A stretch of 64,000 nucleotides of DNA from Tetrapyrgos nigripes (Eukaryota > Basidiomycota > Agaricomycetes > Agaricales > Campanellaceae). The notes under the pieces were generated by a model, which ran no database searches, was not told the DNA's origin, and saw nothing but the letters and a program-made list of their open reading frames with translations. Numbering within the stretch: position 1 is the first letter of the stretch; each line of letters starts with the position of its first letter. Made by a program: the position numbers and the translations under genes. The stretch is taken from NCBI GenBank assembly GCA_013368315.1, contig JAACJM010000033.1, positions 1 to 64,000 of the forward strand, given 5' to 3'. Of the stretch, positions 26,497-38,739 are shown one piece after another.

Positions 26497-26572
26497 GTGG
26501 TGTCTGATGGTGATGGTGATGGGATAGAGGCGGATAAGTGATGTAGGCAAGGCGGCTCTACTCTTACCGACG

Positions 26573-26598
26573 TCAGTCAGTCAGTCAGTCAGTCACGT
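26573..26598 (+). repeat. CAGT microsatellite
   Basis: Six tandem CAGT units just downstream of the SNF1 pseudogene. Confidence 0.9.
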
Positions 26599-26825
26599 CT
26601 CCCCAATTTATGTCGCGGTTTCTGCGTTTTTGTGTATCAAGTATGATTTGTTTTCCTTGCCGTTCTTTTTTTCTTCTTTTTGCTTAGCCTCGAGTGTTTT
26701 TCTTAGTCTTCTCCAACTCGAAGCAACCACACATACATGATATTTGTCTTTGTCTTATCTGCTGCCTCACAGCGCTGTCGTCTTCGTCATCGTTGTTGTT
26801 GTTTTTCAAGTTGTTTGTTTAGTAG

Positions 26826-27548
26826 TTGTATTTGTGTTTCCCTGCCTCGGGCTTGCGCCTATTAGTTTGCGGTGCTCATGCTCGTGCTCGTACCCATGCC
26901 TTCACGACGTCTGTCTGTCTGCCTTTTTGCTTCTTTCAATGCTTGTTGCTTGTTGTTTGTTTTACTTGCTCTTACAAATCCATGCTCTGCGATCACCTGG
27001 ATACCTATCTTCCCGCTTACCCCGTCTACCGTCTGCCAACCCGAAGCCCACTGACTCTTTTCTTTCTTTCATTCCTGCCTTTTCCTGAAGTCTTTTTTTT
27101 TGTCTTACTCGCAATTATGATTGATGTACCACAATAATGTTTTAGACCTACGGAATGGAATATGCACAACAATTGTAAAGATTTTTGACTACTTGAAGCC
27201 CTGAAAACGGTCGTCGTGTGTTTGTTTCCTTGTGTCTGGCTTGCGCCTATTAGTAAGCGGTGCTCGTGCTCATGCCCATGTCCGTGCCTTCGTGAGGTCT
27301 GCCTTTTGCTTCTTTCAATGCGTGTTGCTTGTTTTACTTGCGCTTACAAGTTCATGCTCTGTGATCACCTTAATACCTACCTTCCCGTTTCCCCCCGTCT
27401 ACCTATCCATCTGCCGACCCGAACTTGGAAGCCCACTGCGACAAGTGAGCCCTTTTGTTTTGTCGACGTTGTTTTTGTTCCATTGTCTGTTTTCTTATAG
27501 TTGCTCAAATGTTCTTTTCTTTCATTTCTGCCTTTCTCAAGTTCTGTT
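26826..27548 (+). repeat. Tandem duplication of about 390 bp downstream of SNF1
   Basis: First unit about 26836-27170, second about 27221-27548. Shared blocks include GGCTTGCGCCTATTAGT, GCTTCTTTCAATGC and the block around TCTGCCGACCCGAA (CTGCCAACCCGAA in unit one). The second unit continues after the solo LTR at 27916-27961 and ends at about 45790-45816 (CTACGGAATGGAATATG), so all transposons of the 27.5-45.8 kb stack are inserted in it. Unit one preserves the pre-insertion sequence. No coding role seen. Confidence 0.8.
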
Positions 27549-27915
27549 TGTAGAAATTACATGATGTAATTTATAGTAAAGTCATAGGCCACATAAAACG
27601 GAGTTGATAATTTGTATTGCATGTGCAGTTTTGATTGGTACTGGTAATCACATGAAGATAGTACCTAAGTTTTATAGGCTTTCATACTACATATTTTAAA
27701 TATGTGAGATAACTATGCATGGTAAGTACAGGTTAAGTACAGCCTAAGTAACTGTGGCAGTCAGGGACTGTGATAGAAAAAAGATGTATCTTGTATCCTA
27801 GATAAAGCTAATAAAGTCTTTAAATCGATGATCAAGGCTGTAAGTATCAATCAAATACTATGGTAGAAGATGGATAGATTGTTACGATGACAGATAATAA
27901 TATAGAATTCCAACA
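27549..27915 (+). mobile_element. Solo LTR, 367 bp, family TGTAGAAATT
   Basis: Starts TGTAGAAATT and ends TTCCAACA. It is flanked by CTGTT at 27544-27548 and 27916-27920. The uninterrupted counterpart at about 27090-27110 lacks it. No internal element is attached. Confidence 0.9.
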
Positions 27916-28848
27916 CTGTTGTCTTACTTGCAATTCTGATGTACCACAATAATGTTTAGACTGTCATGAATCTCTTCATGCCTTGGCTTCTACACCCTGT
28001 TTTCCTTTGTTTCTCTTCATGTCTTCGCTTCTACACCCTGTTTCTCTTTGTTTCTCTTTGTTTCTCTCTTCTTTTCTTCACTTCCATTGTTCCTTTGACT
28101 CCCCTGGTTCTAAACCATGTTCCTTGTACCTTGATACATCATTTCTCCTAGATTACTCCGTTTCTCTGATATTTCTCCTACATTTCTCCACTCTTGATCC
28201 TATCATTGTGTCACAAACTGCTACAGTTCTTTGTCCTCCTTCCTCTTCTTCCATCACGAAAAGTGCAAAAAAAATGTCAGTGAATACCATTTCTGTTCAA
28301 GAATACAAGACCTTGAATGCTTCACAATTCTGGTGGTGCTTGACCAATAAAGATAAAGCATCACGAGCCTGACAGCCTTGGTTATCCTCTGGTATTCTCT
28401 GGTATTCCCCTCACCAGTGAGATTGCCCAGGATATGGTCAGGCACAGGTCTGTCAGGGTAGTTGACATTGATATAGTCTGATATATCTTTTTATGCTGAG
28501 CTTTTCCATTAGTTGAAGGTTCTGTGTGAAAAGGTATTGCCAGATTTGGAATTTAGTAGTTTCCACAGTGTCAAGATGCTCCCTCAATCTTCAGACATTT
28601 ACTACTAAGGCTTTATTTTATGTATAACTACATATTCAGCTAGAAAGCAGCACAATCACTTGTAATACTACTTTAATTATACACACATATCTACTAGTCT
28701 ACCATAACCTATATCGTATTTTGTCCACAGAGTCCAGACATTTCTTCTTTGGACCTTGTAGTTGTACAGGTGCATAATACAAGGATAACTGTGGTGACAC
28801 ATAGCCTATCAAAATGAAGAACCCAAGAATAGCCATACAAGGTACAAG

Positions 28849-31800
28849 TTACAATACAGAGTAGCCAATGTGCTCGACTTCATCATTTGCACCCTCCTCA
28901 TTCTCATCACCTTCCTCCTCATCACCTTCCTCATCACTTGTCACCTCTTCCTCTACACCAATAATTCCCTGTACACCCAGGATTCCCTCTTCATCACTGG
29001 CAACTGCCATCTCTGCCTCATCAGCCTGACTTTCCTGTGGGGTATCCATATCATCATCCTCCATATCTGCCATTGCTTTCACATACTTTCTGACGACCTC
29101 ATCACGAAATGCACCTGTGGCTTTGTATGTACCAATGTGACCAACCCCCAGTCCTGTGTACCTCATGAATATGTCACGGTCTGCAAATCTACATACCATA
29201 AGGTCAATATCAATATAGTGAAGGACAAAGCACACACATGTTTATATCGTAATATCACCAATCCTTGTCAGCTTCATCATTTCGTCATGCAATTGATACA
29301 GATAGCAGAGATTTTGTTGTCTTCCTTGCAAAATGTGGAATAAGATGAACTGCATGGATGACATTTTTGGGATGGATGAATCCAAATGCATTTGGATCTG
29401 CAGAATCAATAAAGGAAAGACGGGGTAGTCGATTCTTAGAGAATCCATGAGCATATGATGTGTCAAGGGTATACCACCGAACCCAAAGGAATTCGATGAG
29501 CTTTGCAGGAGTGCCAATAGGATCTCTCTTGCTGAGAACATTGACATGAAAAATGCCCAAGACACGACAGTACCAATAAGGATGCTGCTCTTGTTCATCC
29601 TGTTTTGCTAAGACCATCACATCTGACCTTGTGCGAGGGTTGATAAAATCTTGATCCCGTCGTCGGTCATATGTTATAAAGTTTGTATGTAGTATCTTGT
29701 GTTCATACATCTTGTTATCCTGAATGATGATTAAGTTTCGGTCTACTGGTGTGAATGTCAATGGATCTTCTGGGTGTCCAAGGGAAGTAAGAATGAAATT
29801 ATGAAGCCTCAGTCCAAAGCCCTGGAGTTAATCATCAAAATATATTGTCATCAAAAGCTTTGGTGCATCATGTTGGTAGCTTTACTCACCTGAACAGCTT
29901 CATCATTGTGATGATTCTGCATAAATTGATCAATGGTAATGGGATAGCGCTGACTCTCAGAAATGTGATAGGGTTTGTTGGGATTAGTAGGTGGCAGGGG
30001 GTCAGAGTCAGTCTCCTTCATGAGAGGAGTCTTCTTCTTGATCCAACGAAATTCCCGCTGAGCTATTGCCTCACTGCGACATTCACGAGCATTCTGTTTT
30101 GAAATTTGAAAAACAAAATTTCTTCGATTGGTCCTGACATAGAAAATCTTGACAAGGCGATGTTCTTGCTCCCCCTAGCATTAGAGCTGTTAGCCAATTC
30201 ATACTTGTGCAGAGGAGAGAAACCTACTATCTGAGTGCTGTAATTATCTGTTGTACCTTTGCGACGGATTGTTGGTGCATAGTCAGCTAGGGCATGGATT
30301 TTGTATGTGAAGAGATTGAAATTTTTCTGTATCTTTCGGTGCCTTTTCTTCTCCTTTTTCTTTGCTTTTCCCTCATCAGCTGACCCACTGTCCTTCTCAT
30401 CTCTCTTTCTCTTTCCCTTTGCTTTCTTGGCCTTCTCCACACCTTTATTCTTCTCCTTTTTCTTGGCTTTCCCCTCATTACCTGACCCACTGTCCTTCTC
30501 ATCTCTCTTTCTCTTTCCCTTTGCTTTTTTGGCCTTCTCCACACCTTTATCCTCCATATGCTTCTTTTTTCCTTTTGACTTCTTCTCAGGAACATCCTCA
30601 CATCTCAATTCTTTTTCCCCCTGTTGTATTCCCTCAGCTACCTGCTTCTTCCGTTCAGCCTCCAAAGCTTCCCTCCATTCACGTTTGGTTCTCTCCTTTG
30701 GAGTCTCTACAGTTTGCATGCTATCACAAACTTGCTTCTTGAATGTTCTCAGCTGGATTCCCAATTCATGAGTAGCGCCTTCTAGGATTTTCAGGGTGGT
30801 TTCTGAATGTAAACGGAGCTTTGCAAGTGCATGCCAAGTTGCCATAGCAAAAAGCAGATCTTGAGTATGGTGGTCTATCTCTGGAGGAAAGAGTTGACAA
30901 AATACTGAGGGGCAGCACTAAAAATATGTGAGAAATAAATTCAATGACAGAGAATAAATGTATATACCTGTAGTATATCTTCATAATCCTGAGCTGCAAT
31001 TCGCTTCATACTTGTGGTGTCATCTGTGAAGCGACAAATGGTACATCTTCCAAAAGGTGGGCATTTCTTGAACCTGGAATCATTGATTGAGTAGATCTAT
31101 CAAGAACTGCAATGTTATGAGACCTACCACTTGTTTATGTCTGCAATAACTTCATCACCAAGACTATATGCAATCCATACAAGGTGTTCAAACAGTGTTT
31201 TGAAAACACCCAGTTCAAACTCATGCATCAAGTCAACAGCAAAGAGATCAAAATAATTTTGAGAAGTATTCGGCAGCTTTTGGAAAAAAGCAGAGAATGC
31301 ATTCTACAAAAAGAAATTGAGCTATTGCAAAACTTGAATTGGAACTGTTACTTACATTTGTTGGCACTTGGGAAAGTGGCTCCAGCAACGCCTGCACAGA
31401 TCTACTACCAACTGCCTTGCCTTTCTCAAAAATACGCCTTTGAGCCTCTTGGACATTCCATCGCAGTGGGTGTGAATCAGTTCATGCTTTGCTATGTCGC
31501 CTGTTCATATCTCGAAAGGTCCCCATCTGAGAGATATCCTTTTTCTCAATCTCACATCGAGGGCATGGACATCTGCCCAGGGTTTTGAGACAAGCAAGTA
31601 ACATTCTATAGAGATAAATTAATTTTCATGAGGGAAAATAGAGGTAAAACACATACTTCTCTGGATAGTCAGCAGAGTATATAAATATCCGAGGAAAAAG
31701 ACGTCTCCAGATGTTATCTGCACATAGAACAAGAATACCATGAATGCACGCCTTGACAAATTCAGTGTCCAGAAGTAAAAACCAGATCGCTTGCATCAAC

Positions 31801-33749
31801 TCACGTTTCAAATGAGTCAAAACCTCACTTGATGCAGCAGCTTTGAAATGCTTCTGGTACATCTCTTGAATGTTTGGTAACTTGGGCTGGAAGTTAGTTA
31901 TTTATTTAAATTGAAGTAGTACAATACTCACTGATGGAATGTCAGCAAAATGATGTGCAGCACCAGAGGATGGCTTTGGCCGAGAGTATTTTGATAAGCC
32001 AAGAAAATAGACATAGACTGGCCATAGAGAGGTGTTTCCAAATGTGTTGACACGTGTTGCATCAGAGTAGATCATGATAGGTACCATCAGCCATGGGATT
32101 GGAGATGAAGGATTGTTGTGGGGTGGAGTAGGTTTTGGATGCTTGTATGAAGGGTATGATGGCTCATTGTCACTGGATGATGACACAGATTCAGAACCTG
32201 ATGTGGAATTTGATGATGTGGATTCAGAGCCTGACTCAGAATTGGATGATGTGGATTCAGAACCCGATTTGAAATTGGATGACACAGATTCAGAACCTGA
32301 CTTAGAGTCAGATGGAGAGGACGGTGCACCTTGCCCAGAGCCAGATGAAGAGGATGGTGCACCTTGCTCAGAGTCAGAGCCAGAGTCAGATGAAGAAGAT
32401 AAATGGTCCTGCTGCTGCTCGAAGAGCTCATGTTCAGTTTCCAGGTATTCATCAGCTGTGAAAACCTCGCTGTATAGTCTATCAGGAGATGAATCTGGCG
32501 TTGGCCTCCAAAACTCTTGAAAACCTGACAATGAAAATTTGAGAAAGCCCACATCAATAAATGCTGTGTGGATAACCTCGACAAAGCTCTGTCGATGTAT
32601 ACCCTTGATCTCCAAAGTAGGAGCATTCTCTTCACCTCCAATACTCCCAGCATGTGGAAGACAGATGTTGACAGAACTCTCACTCCTAACATGGGATGAG
32701 AAGATTGAGTTTGTGTCTCCATTCTTTGGCTGATCCAACCTTCCAATCTCCTTTGCAGCATGAAAATTGTCCAGATCTGCAACATCAAAATCCTTCTTCT
32801 TCAGGACATTTGCAACTAAGCGGTCAACATGTGCCAAACTGAGGTTCCCATTGGCCTCTGTGTACCAATTACTGAGCCGAAATGCTGAGGGGTTCTCAAA
32901 TGGTGCAAACCAATCAGTGCCATTTTCCTCTTCCTCTCCAGAATCCTCCTCTTGGGCAAGTTTGAGATGTCCATTAGCAAGATATTGATTTGCTTCATCT
33001 GCTACTGAAAATGTTGGGGCATCCCCAAGTCCGTCACTCTCAGATATGTTAGGATATCGGCCAGGAAGAGTCTGATATATGTGGAAAACATGAAATTGAT
33101 CCAGCTCTGTGGTATGTTGTGTTGGAGCAAAAGAAGCAGATGGCAAAGATGGTAATGGAGCAGGGGTATTGCTAGCAGCTGAGGCCACCTCCAGGTCAAC
33201 AACAGCCTCTGGGTCTGGTTGAGGTACTAGTTGTGTAATATTTCGTGCTTCATTGTAATTGAAGTCAGCAAAGTGACCTGGAATGCAGACAGTGTGACGA
33301 GGCCTGGGCAACAGTTCCTCAGGGTTGGAGCCTAGTTTGTTGCTAATAGCTATAGACTCAGGATCAGGGTCAGGAAAGAGGTTGGCAGCTGCAAAAATAA
33401 TAGTAATGTCAAATCAGAATATTTTAGCTATCATTGAGCACTTACCACCAGGGTCATTGTTGATTGGATCCATAGGCTGAGATTTTGATAAATCTTCAAT
33501 AACTCTTGGGGATGTACTTGAGGTAGATGTGCTGGTGACCTTTCACAGCTGTTAAAAAATTTAAATACCATAGCCTGTATGCTCAATTGTTACCTTTTTA
33601 AAATTCTTTCTCACAACCTTGTGTATACCACTACTTGCTATGTTCTTCAGAGACTCTTTATGACCATCACAGTAACGGTAATGGGTCTCTACAGAGTGTG
33701 GATTGTCTGTATCAAGTGGTTCATTACAATGTTCGCATTTGCCGGTCAT
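28849..33749 (-). pseudogene. Plavaka-type transposase, nearly intact, one nonsense codon
   Basis: Multi-exon minus-strand gene. From Met at 33749: a Cys/His zinc-binding start (CEHCNEPL ... HYRYC), then the long exon 33389-31932 with VCIPGHFADFNY, FRLSNWYTEANG, SFVEVIHTAF, FREFW-like FQEFWRP and PIMIYSDATRVNTFG near the end, where Asp is probably catalytic. After a short intron come GILVLCADNIWRRLFPR and IYSADYPEK, then GRCPCPRCEI, the aspartate and His-Glu stretch VDLMHEFELG, a Lys-rich insert, FYVRTNRRNF and a C-terminal acidic tail ending at 28849. These are hallmarks of Plavaka transposases of mushrooms. An in-frame TGA at 31484-31482 (after NRRHSKA) looks like CGA changed to TGA. A Ser/Glu/Asp-rich tract precedes PIMIYSDAT. 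Confidence 0.8.
30325..30560 (-). repeat. Lys-rich internal duplication in the transposase
   Basis: Two tandem copies of about 34 codons, each KGVEKAKKAKGKRKR followed by DEKDSGS and EGKAKKKEK. The copies are almost identical in DNA, so the expansion is recent. It may act as a basic, nuclear-targeting or DNA-binding segment, which is inference. Confidence 0.8.
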
Positions 33750-33929
33750 TTTGGGTGGCCTTGAGATAATAGTGTGTGTAAGGGACAGATATCACTAAAG
33801 CTTAATGCTACTCACATTGAATGTATGTTTTACAAGCCAGCTGAATGAATGGTTGAGGAGGAATGATGAACAGATGAGCATTGAGATGAAAAGATAAGCT
33901 TGGAGTCACTTTATGTGATTTGTGACCTG

Positions 33930-34870
33930 TGACAAATATTAAAAGCCCGCAGCATCAAGGCATGGCACGGATGCAGCTGGAGATATCCGGCATCCGATCC
34001 GGCTGGATTGAGTCCTAATTAGGAAATCAGTTACCCCCTTGGTAACCACCTTCCTTTTTTGGCCTCAAAATTTTTTGTGAATGCAAATCCGTATGAGCGC
34101 AAATCCGGTGACACGGATCTCCGCATCCGCGCTATCCATCCAGCAGATATCTGCAGTTGGTGGATATCTGTACTGACAGATATTACTCAAGATACATTAG
34201 TTTATGATACTGTATGTACTTACATTTCAAAAATACAAAGAAATTGCGAAAAAAGCCATTTTTCCGCTGATATCAATGAATTAATGCATCAACATATGCA
34301 TAAATTTGTAGCAATACCCTCACCCAGACTCTTGGGATGTTTAGTATTTATAGAGTTGAGTGATCAGACTTCGAATACTATTTTAATTGAGAAAAAAGGG
34401 CAAGAACAACTATATTTTCACTGATCTCAAGAAATTTTACTCATAAATATATGGCTATTATTATAGAAAAGACTTCTACTGAACAAATGGAAGGTTTCTT
34501 GTTTGTAGAGTGAAGTGATCAGACATCAAGTACCCCTTTTAATTGAGCAAACAAGTTTCAGCCACAATTTTTTTCCCGTGTCCGGAAATCATAAATCCAA
34601 TCTGGTATCTGCCTGCATCCGCATCTACGGAGGGCAGATGATTACCTGAGATCCTGCATATGTACTACTACACTCTACATGATGTACTTAGTGTAGTTTA
34701 CAGTGAAAAAAAAAACATGCTTCCAAAGATTTTTTGTACACTCATTAGTCTATCAGCGGCCAGCCACCCATATGCGAATCATTGACTCTCATCTGACGAG
34801 TGCCATCCGCTGATGCTGGTTGGCACGTTTGAGCGGTTGGATCCATATCCGCATGTCAATCCGTACTTAG
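33930..34870. other. ATCCG-rich spacer in the Plavaka-type element
   Basis: Between the two divergent genes. It has many ATCCG and GCGGAT motifs (33965-34170 and 34590-34860), and an internal near-duplication of about 45 bp (near 34342 and 34505, TAGAG...GTGATCAGAC). This could be a nested small transposon or the shared promoter region; I found no clear termini. Confidence 0.4.
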
Positions 34871-35125
34871 TAGGAGCCAAAAATCGAATTTTTGGGTTAA
34901 TGTACTTAAATACACGTATTCTATTCATACTGAAGAGTTTTCGCGTTAGTGGTAGCCCGTTGCAGAGGAAGAGGTGACACCAGCACGTAGACTTGACGTA
35001 GACTTGACGTAGATGGAGGGACTTGGTACGATTTTGGACGCGCGGGATCAAGTCACGTGCTGGGACCGTTGCGCGTGCTGCCGCATCCCTTCTTCCTTCA
35101 ACGACCATCATTCTCTGCGTATTTC

Positions 35126-37128
35126 ATGCCTCCATCCACCCGACACACTCCTCGTTTGGATACTTCTCGCCAAGACGCTGGTAGCCGCAAGAAGAAGAAG
35201 GACAAGAAGAGCAGGCACAAGAGCACCAAGAAACATGCTCGGGACGCGCCTGAGGCCCACGAACTTTTCAATGGTGACGACACCCTCCTGGATGCTAATA
35301 GTAATGCCGTTGAGTCGTCGCCTGAGGAACTGGATACGACCACTGCTGTTTCGAAACGAAAGAATAAGGGAGCAGATAACACTCCAGTTGCTCCGAAGCG
35401 AAAGAGGGGACAAAACCAGTCTGGAGCGCGCAAGAAACAAAGATCGACAACTCCTGAGCCCGTTGAGGACAATTCGGATGACTCTGATGCAGAGCCAATA
35501 GAGAAGTATGTTTCTACTTGCTTCTTGACCTGTTACTGACAATTCTCCTATCTCAGATCTGCAAAGCGTGCTGGCCGCTGGTACGCAAGACCTGGCGACG
35601 TCTGGATTAACCCTTTCGACGCCATTATTGCCGGTTTGCAGGCTTCTCAAGACGCCACCGAAGGTGAAGGTTCTGCTGCAAGGCCCGCAAGGAAGAAGAA
35701 GCCCAGTCCGACCCAAGTGTGAGTAAAATTAGTTCATATCCATGCATATGTTAATTTTGAATACCTAGACGCTGTCTTGAGATCTACCAACGTTTCATGG
35801 AAGACAACGACCCCAACTTCGCCAATTTGCGCAAGCTGTTCGTGACAGGCGGCGGTGACGAAGAGGGAGACGCTGGACGAACCGAAGCTGGAAACGGAGA
35901 TGGAGATGAGGTAAATATTGAGGCAATTAAGGTGTACACGAAGAAGGTATGTCTCATCTTCGACATCGTCTCTACCCCATATCACTAACTTCCTTCAGAT
36001 GCAATTTCATGCGTCACGGGCTAGGTCAGACGATACCGGCAAGCTCAAACGAGATACGGACAAGCTATTGGCGGACCCTTCTTCAAGGCGTGTCAAGGTT
36101 TTCTCAAAGTCGAGTATGGGTTGGTATGACAAGGTTACCACACGTCTCTTATGCCCAGTGGATGAGCTAGAGGTGTTTGACCAGGACCCTGAAGAGTGCG
36201 TTACCCACTTTTTTCTTCGAAGCCATTTGATAATACTCTTCTACAGGTACATGGATAACGTTCTAAACGGGACCAGTAGCAAACACTGGTCTGAGTGGGC
36301 TATGTTTCTCTACAACGAGAATCTCATGGACGATGACAACCCCGCCGCTGGCCTCTTTAAAGCCCCGCTCCTTGTTCGCGTGAGTCATAGTGTTTACTTT
36401 CCAGCTTGTTTAGGTTAATAGCACCTCTTTGCAGATCTTCAACCACATTTACAATTCTACTGGTATCAAGAACAACGGTGCAAAGACCAAATTGTCAGTC
36501 TCTCGCCTCCATGGTATGACCAAGGTTACCGCAGAAGACATTGCATACACCAGTGTTCAGGTAAAGTCTCCCATTCTTTTGTCGTCTTTTCATCAACCTG
36601 TGCATGACTTATTGTTGTAGACTCACTTCCTGTTGTCATCGCAGTCTACATGGAGCCATCTGGATCATGGCTTTAACATCAAGGAGTTCTACTGGAGTAT
36701 TATTCGTTTCTTCCGAAACAATCGGCGAGGCTCGAGAACCATCCTCAAGTGGTGGAACAAGTAAGTCTTTTCTCATGGACGCTTTCCTTGCATTAAGATT
36801 ACCTTTTGCTGACTTTGTTACTATACACAGAGAGGTCTTTCACAGTGCAGGTGGAATCAAGCAAATGACACTCTCTCCTCTCAAGAATAGTCACTTTTCT
36901 CGTCTCATGGAGGAGGCTGACCCCTCTGAATCAGAATCTGAGTCTGGTTCTGGTTCCAAGTCCACTCCTGCTGGCAATGTCAACCAAGGTGAAGGCACTG
37001 AAACAAATGATACCAACCCTCCCTCCAGTCATACTTCTACTCCCGCACTGATCATAGAGGTTGATGGGGATGTGACTAGGCATGGACCACGCAGTGACAG
37101 TCCTGATGGTGGGTATGAATCGTCGTAA
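35126..37128 (+). CDS. DUF6698-like protein, intact, eight exons
   Basis: Exons 35126-35505, 35557-35718, 35769-35946, 35999-36195, 36247-36379, 36435-36560, 36621-36760 and 36831-37128 join in frame through GT..AG introns of 50-70 bp to a 537-residue protein. The N-terminus is basic and low-complexity (KKKKDKKSRHKS). The middle has GRWYARPGDVWINPFDAI, then FHASRARSDDTGKLK, SKHWSEWAMFLYNENL, GLFKAPLLVRIFNHIY, SRLHGMTKVTAEDIAYTSVQ and IIRFFRNNRRGSRTILKWW, the order seen in mushroom DUF6698 proteins. The C-terminus is Ser/Glu-rich. No catalytic motif is known to me. It lies within the TIRs of the Plavaka-type transposon, divergent from the transposase, and unlike its neighbours has no stop codons, so it may be an accessory or passenger gene of the element. 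Start chosen at the first Met giving the basic N-terminus. Confidence 0.75.
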
Positions 37129-38216
37129 TGGTGTTGATCTGAATTGCTGTTTGTCTTGGACTCTATGATTGTGTTTCATCCTGCTATGTTTTTATGTCTG
37201 CGTGCTGTATATGTTGTTTCTTACCATGTGACGTGCTTGATTTCAATGCAATGTATATTCTTTGACTACTATGATCTGTGTGATTTGAACTGGTATCTGA
37301 GCTATCTAGCTATTGCTTGGTATTCTTTACCTCACAGTATAATCCCTGATACTCTCTACCTCAGTTGATATGCCTCCACCTTGAAGGCAGGACTTGATCT
37401 GAATAGATTAGGAATATCTGGCCATACCTCATCAAACCTTCATTGGTCAGAAAGAACAGTTGTTTATCAGATCAAATCACAAGCATCTCATCTGGTAGCC
37501 TTTTTATTGTTGGGTATGCTAAGGTGCTACTTATATGATTTGACATTGGTTTTAAACTTTTAATGATGTCTACTACATTATTGAACTCATTTTCTGATCA
37601 TTCATCCATTGCATTTCCTTGATAAACCTTTTAAACCTTATATTACTGACTTTAAACCTTATAGAACCTGTCAAACTCTATAATAACTGTCAATCAATCT
37701 TCCATTCTATCAATCCTATCTTTCCCCTACGTTTCTCCACTTTCTCCTATGTTTCTCCTATTTCTCCTATCTTTTTCCTATTACCTATTCATTACTCTTA
37801 TATATAAACCACTAGACATTCTAGCCAGTTCTCTAGTTTGTTCACTTCATCTCCGCTCTGTACTAGTACTACACAGTCTAGAGCATAGTCAGCTTACTCT
37901 TGCTCTCTCTCTATCTCTCTATTCTCAATTGATCTTGTCTTTGTGTGACTTGGGTGGTTTGTCATTAAGTGTATCAATGACCTTGACACTTGAATGAACT
38001 CCCTTACACCCACCTCACTATCTTGAGTCTTTTACTGTCTATCTACTTGTCCCTACTCTCAATATCCTTTTCCCTTTCTGTTTCCATTCATTTATACTGT
38101 AAGTGTCGTACTCCTCCCCTGCAATTCGAATATGTTTCGATTGCCAGCAGACACTACTTCGAGTAGGCTGCAAACCCACTGTGTATTTTGAGTAACAGTG
38201 TAGCAACAATGGTCCT

Positions 38217-38726
38217 TGTCAAGAACAGGTTCAGATAGGACTGGATGTCTCTCAGGCCACCACACAGGAGCCAAAGATGAAGTAACAGAGCAAATAGAAT
38301 AGATAAGAGTGAGTAGCCACAGATGGGCCCAAGTCTACATAGTACTGAGACAAGGCTGAGCAGTATGGATCATAGGGAGCACAAGTGGACAGACTAGAGA
38401 CCTATCTACAAAGCCCTGAAGTATATATGATCAAAGGAATGAAGAGATGAAGCCTAGATCAATAGGTACTGATGGAAAGGAAGAAATAAAGGAACAATGG
38501 AAGAATCAAGGAGAAACAAGGTAGAACTATGGGGAAACAAGGAAGAACTATGGAGAAAGGAAGAACCATGGAGAAACACCTGGAGGAACAAAGGAAGCAA
38601 AGCAAAGAAGAAGGAAAACAAAGAGAAACAAGATCTGGATAAGCCAAAGTACTGGAAAGAAGACTAAAAGCAAAAGAATGAAGGAAAACAGGGTTTGAAG
38701 ACGAAGGCATGAAGAGATTCATGACA
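38217..38726 (+). mobile_element. Solo LTR, family TGTCAAGAAC, 510 bp
   Basis: Starts TGTCAAGAAC and ends TTCATGACA. GTCCT is duplicated at 38212-38216 and 38727-38731. It is inserted in the leader of the Gypsy element and related to the LTRs at 10074, 27962 and 59893. Confidence 0.92.
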
Positions 38727-38739
38727 GTCCTCCCTTTCA

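Larger units (their letters stand above)
28252..37568. mobile_element. Plavaka-type DNA transposon with a second gene, 9.3 kb
   Basis: Inserted in the 5' LTR of the Gypsy element. The ends are imperfect inverted repeats: left CATCACGAAAAGTGC..., right in reverse complement CATCATTAAAAGTTT..., agreeing at CATCA, AAAAGT, AAAA and ATGTCA over about 28 bp. TC at 28250-28251 and 37569-37570 is a candidate 2-bp target duplication, judged from the intact 3' LTR. It carries a Plavaka-like transposase on the minus strand (33749-28849) and an intact DUF6698-like gene on the plus strand (35126-37128), divergent from each other. Confidence 0.8.
28209..37988 (+). repeat. 5' LTR of the Gypsy element, split by the Plavaka-type transposon
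   Basis: The outer 43 bp (28209-28251) match 45095-45137 and the remainder (37571-37988) matches 45138-45528. The two LTRs differ by scattered substitutions and a 19-bp stretch (AACTCTATAATAACTGTC region near 37674) absent from the 3' LTR. Confidence 0.9.

Noticed and set aside
30287..30771. Plus-strand Ser/Phe-rich frame
   Set aside because: It is antisense to the Lys-rich segment of the Plavaka-type transposase.
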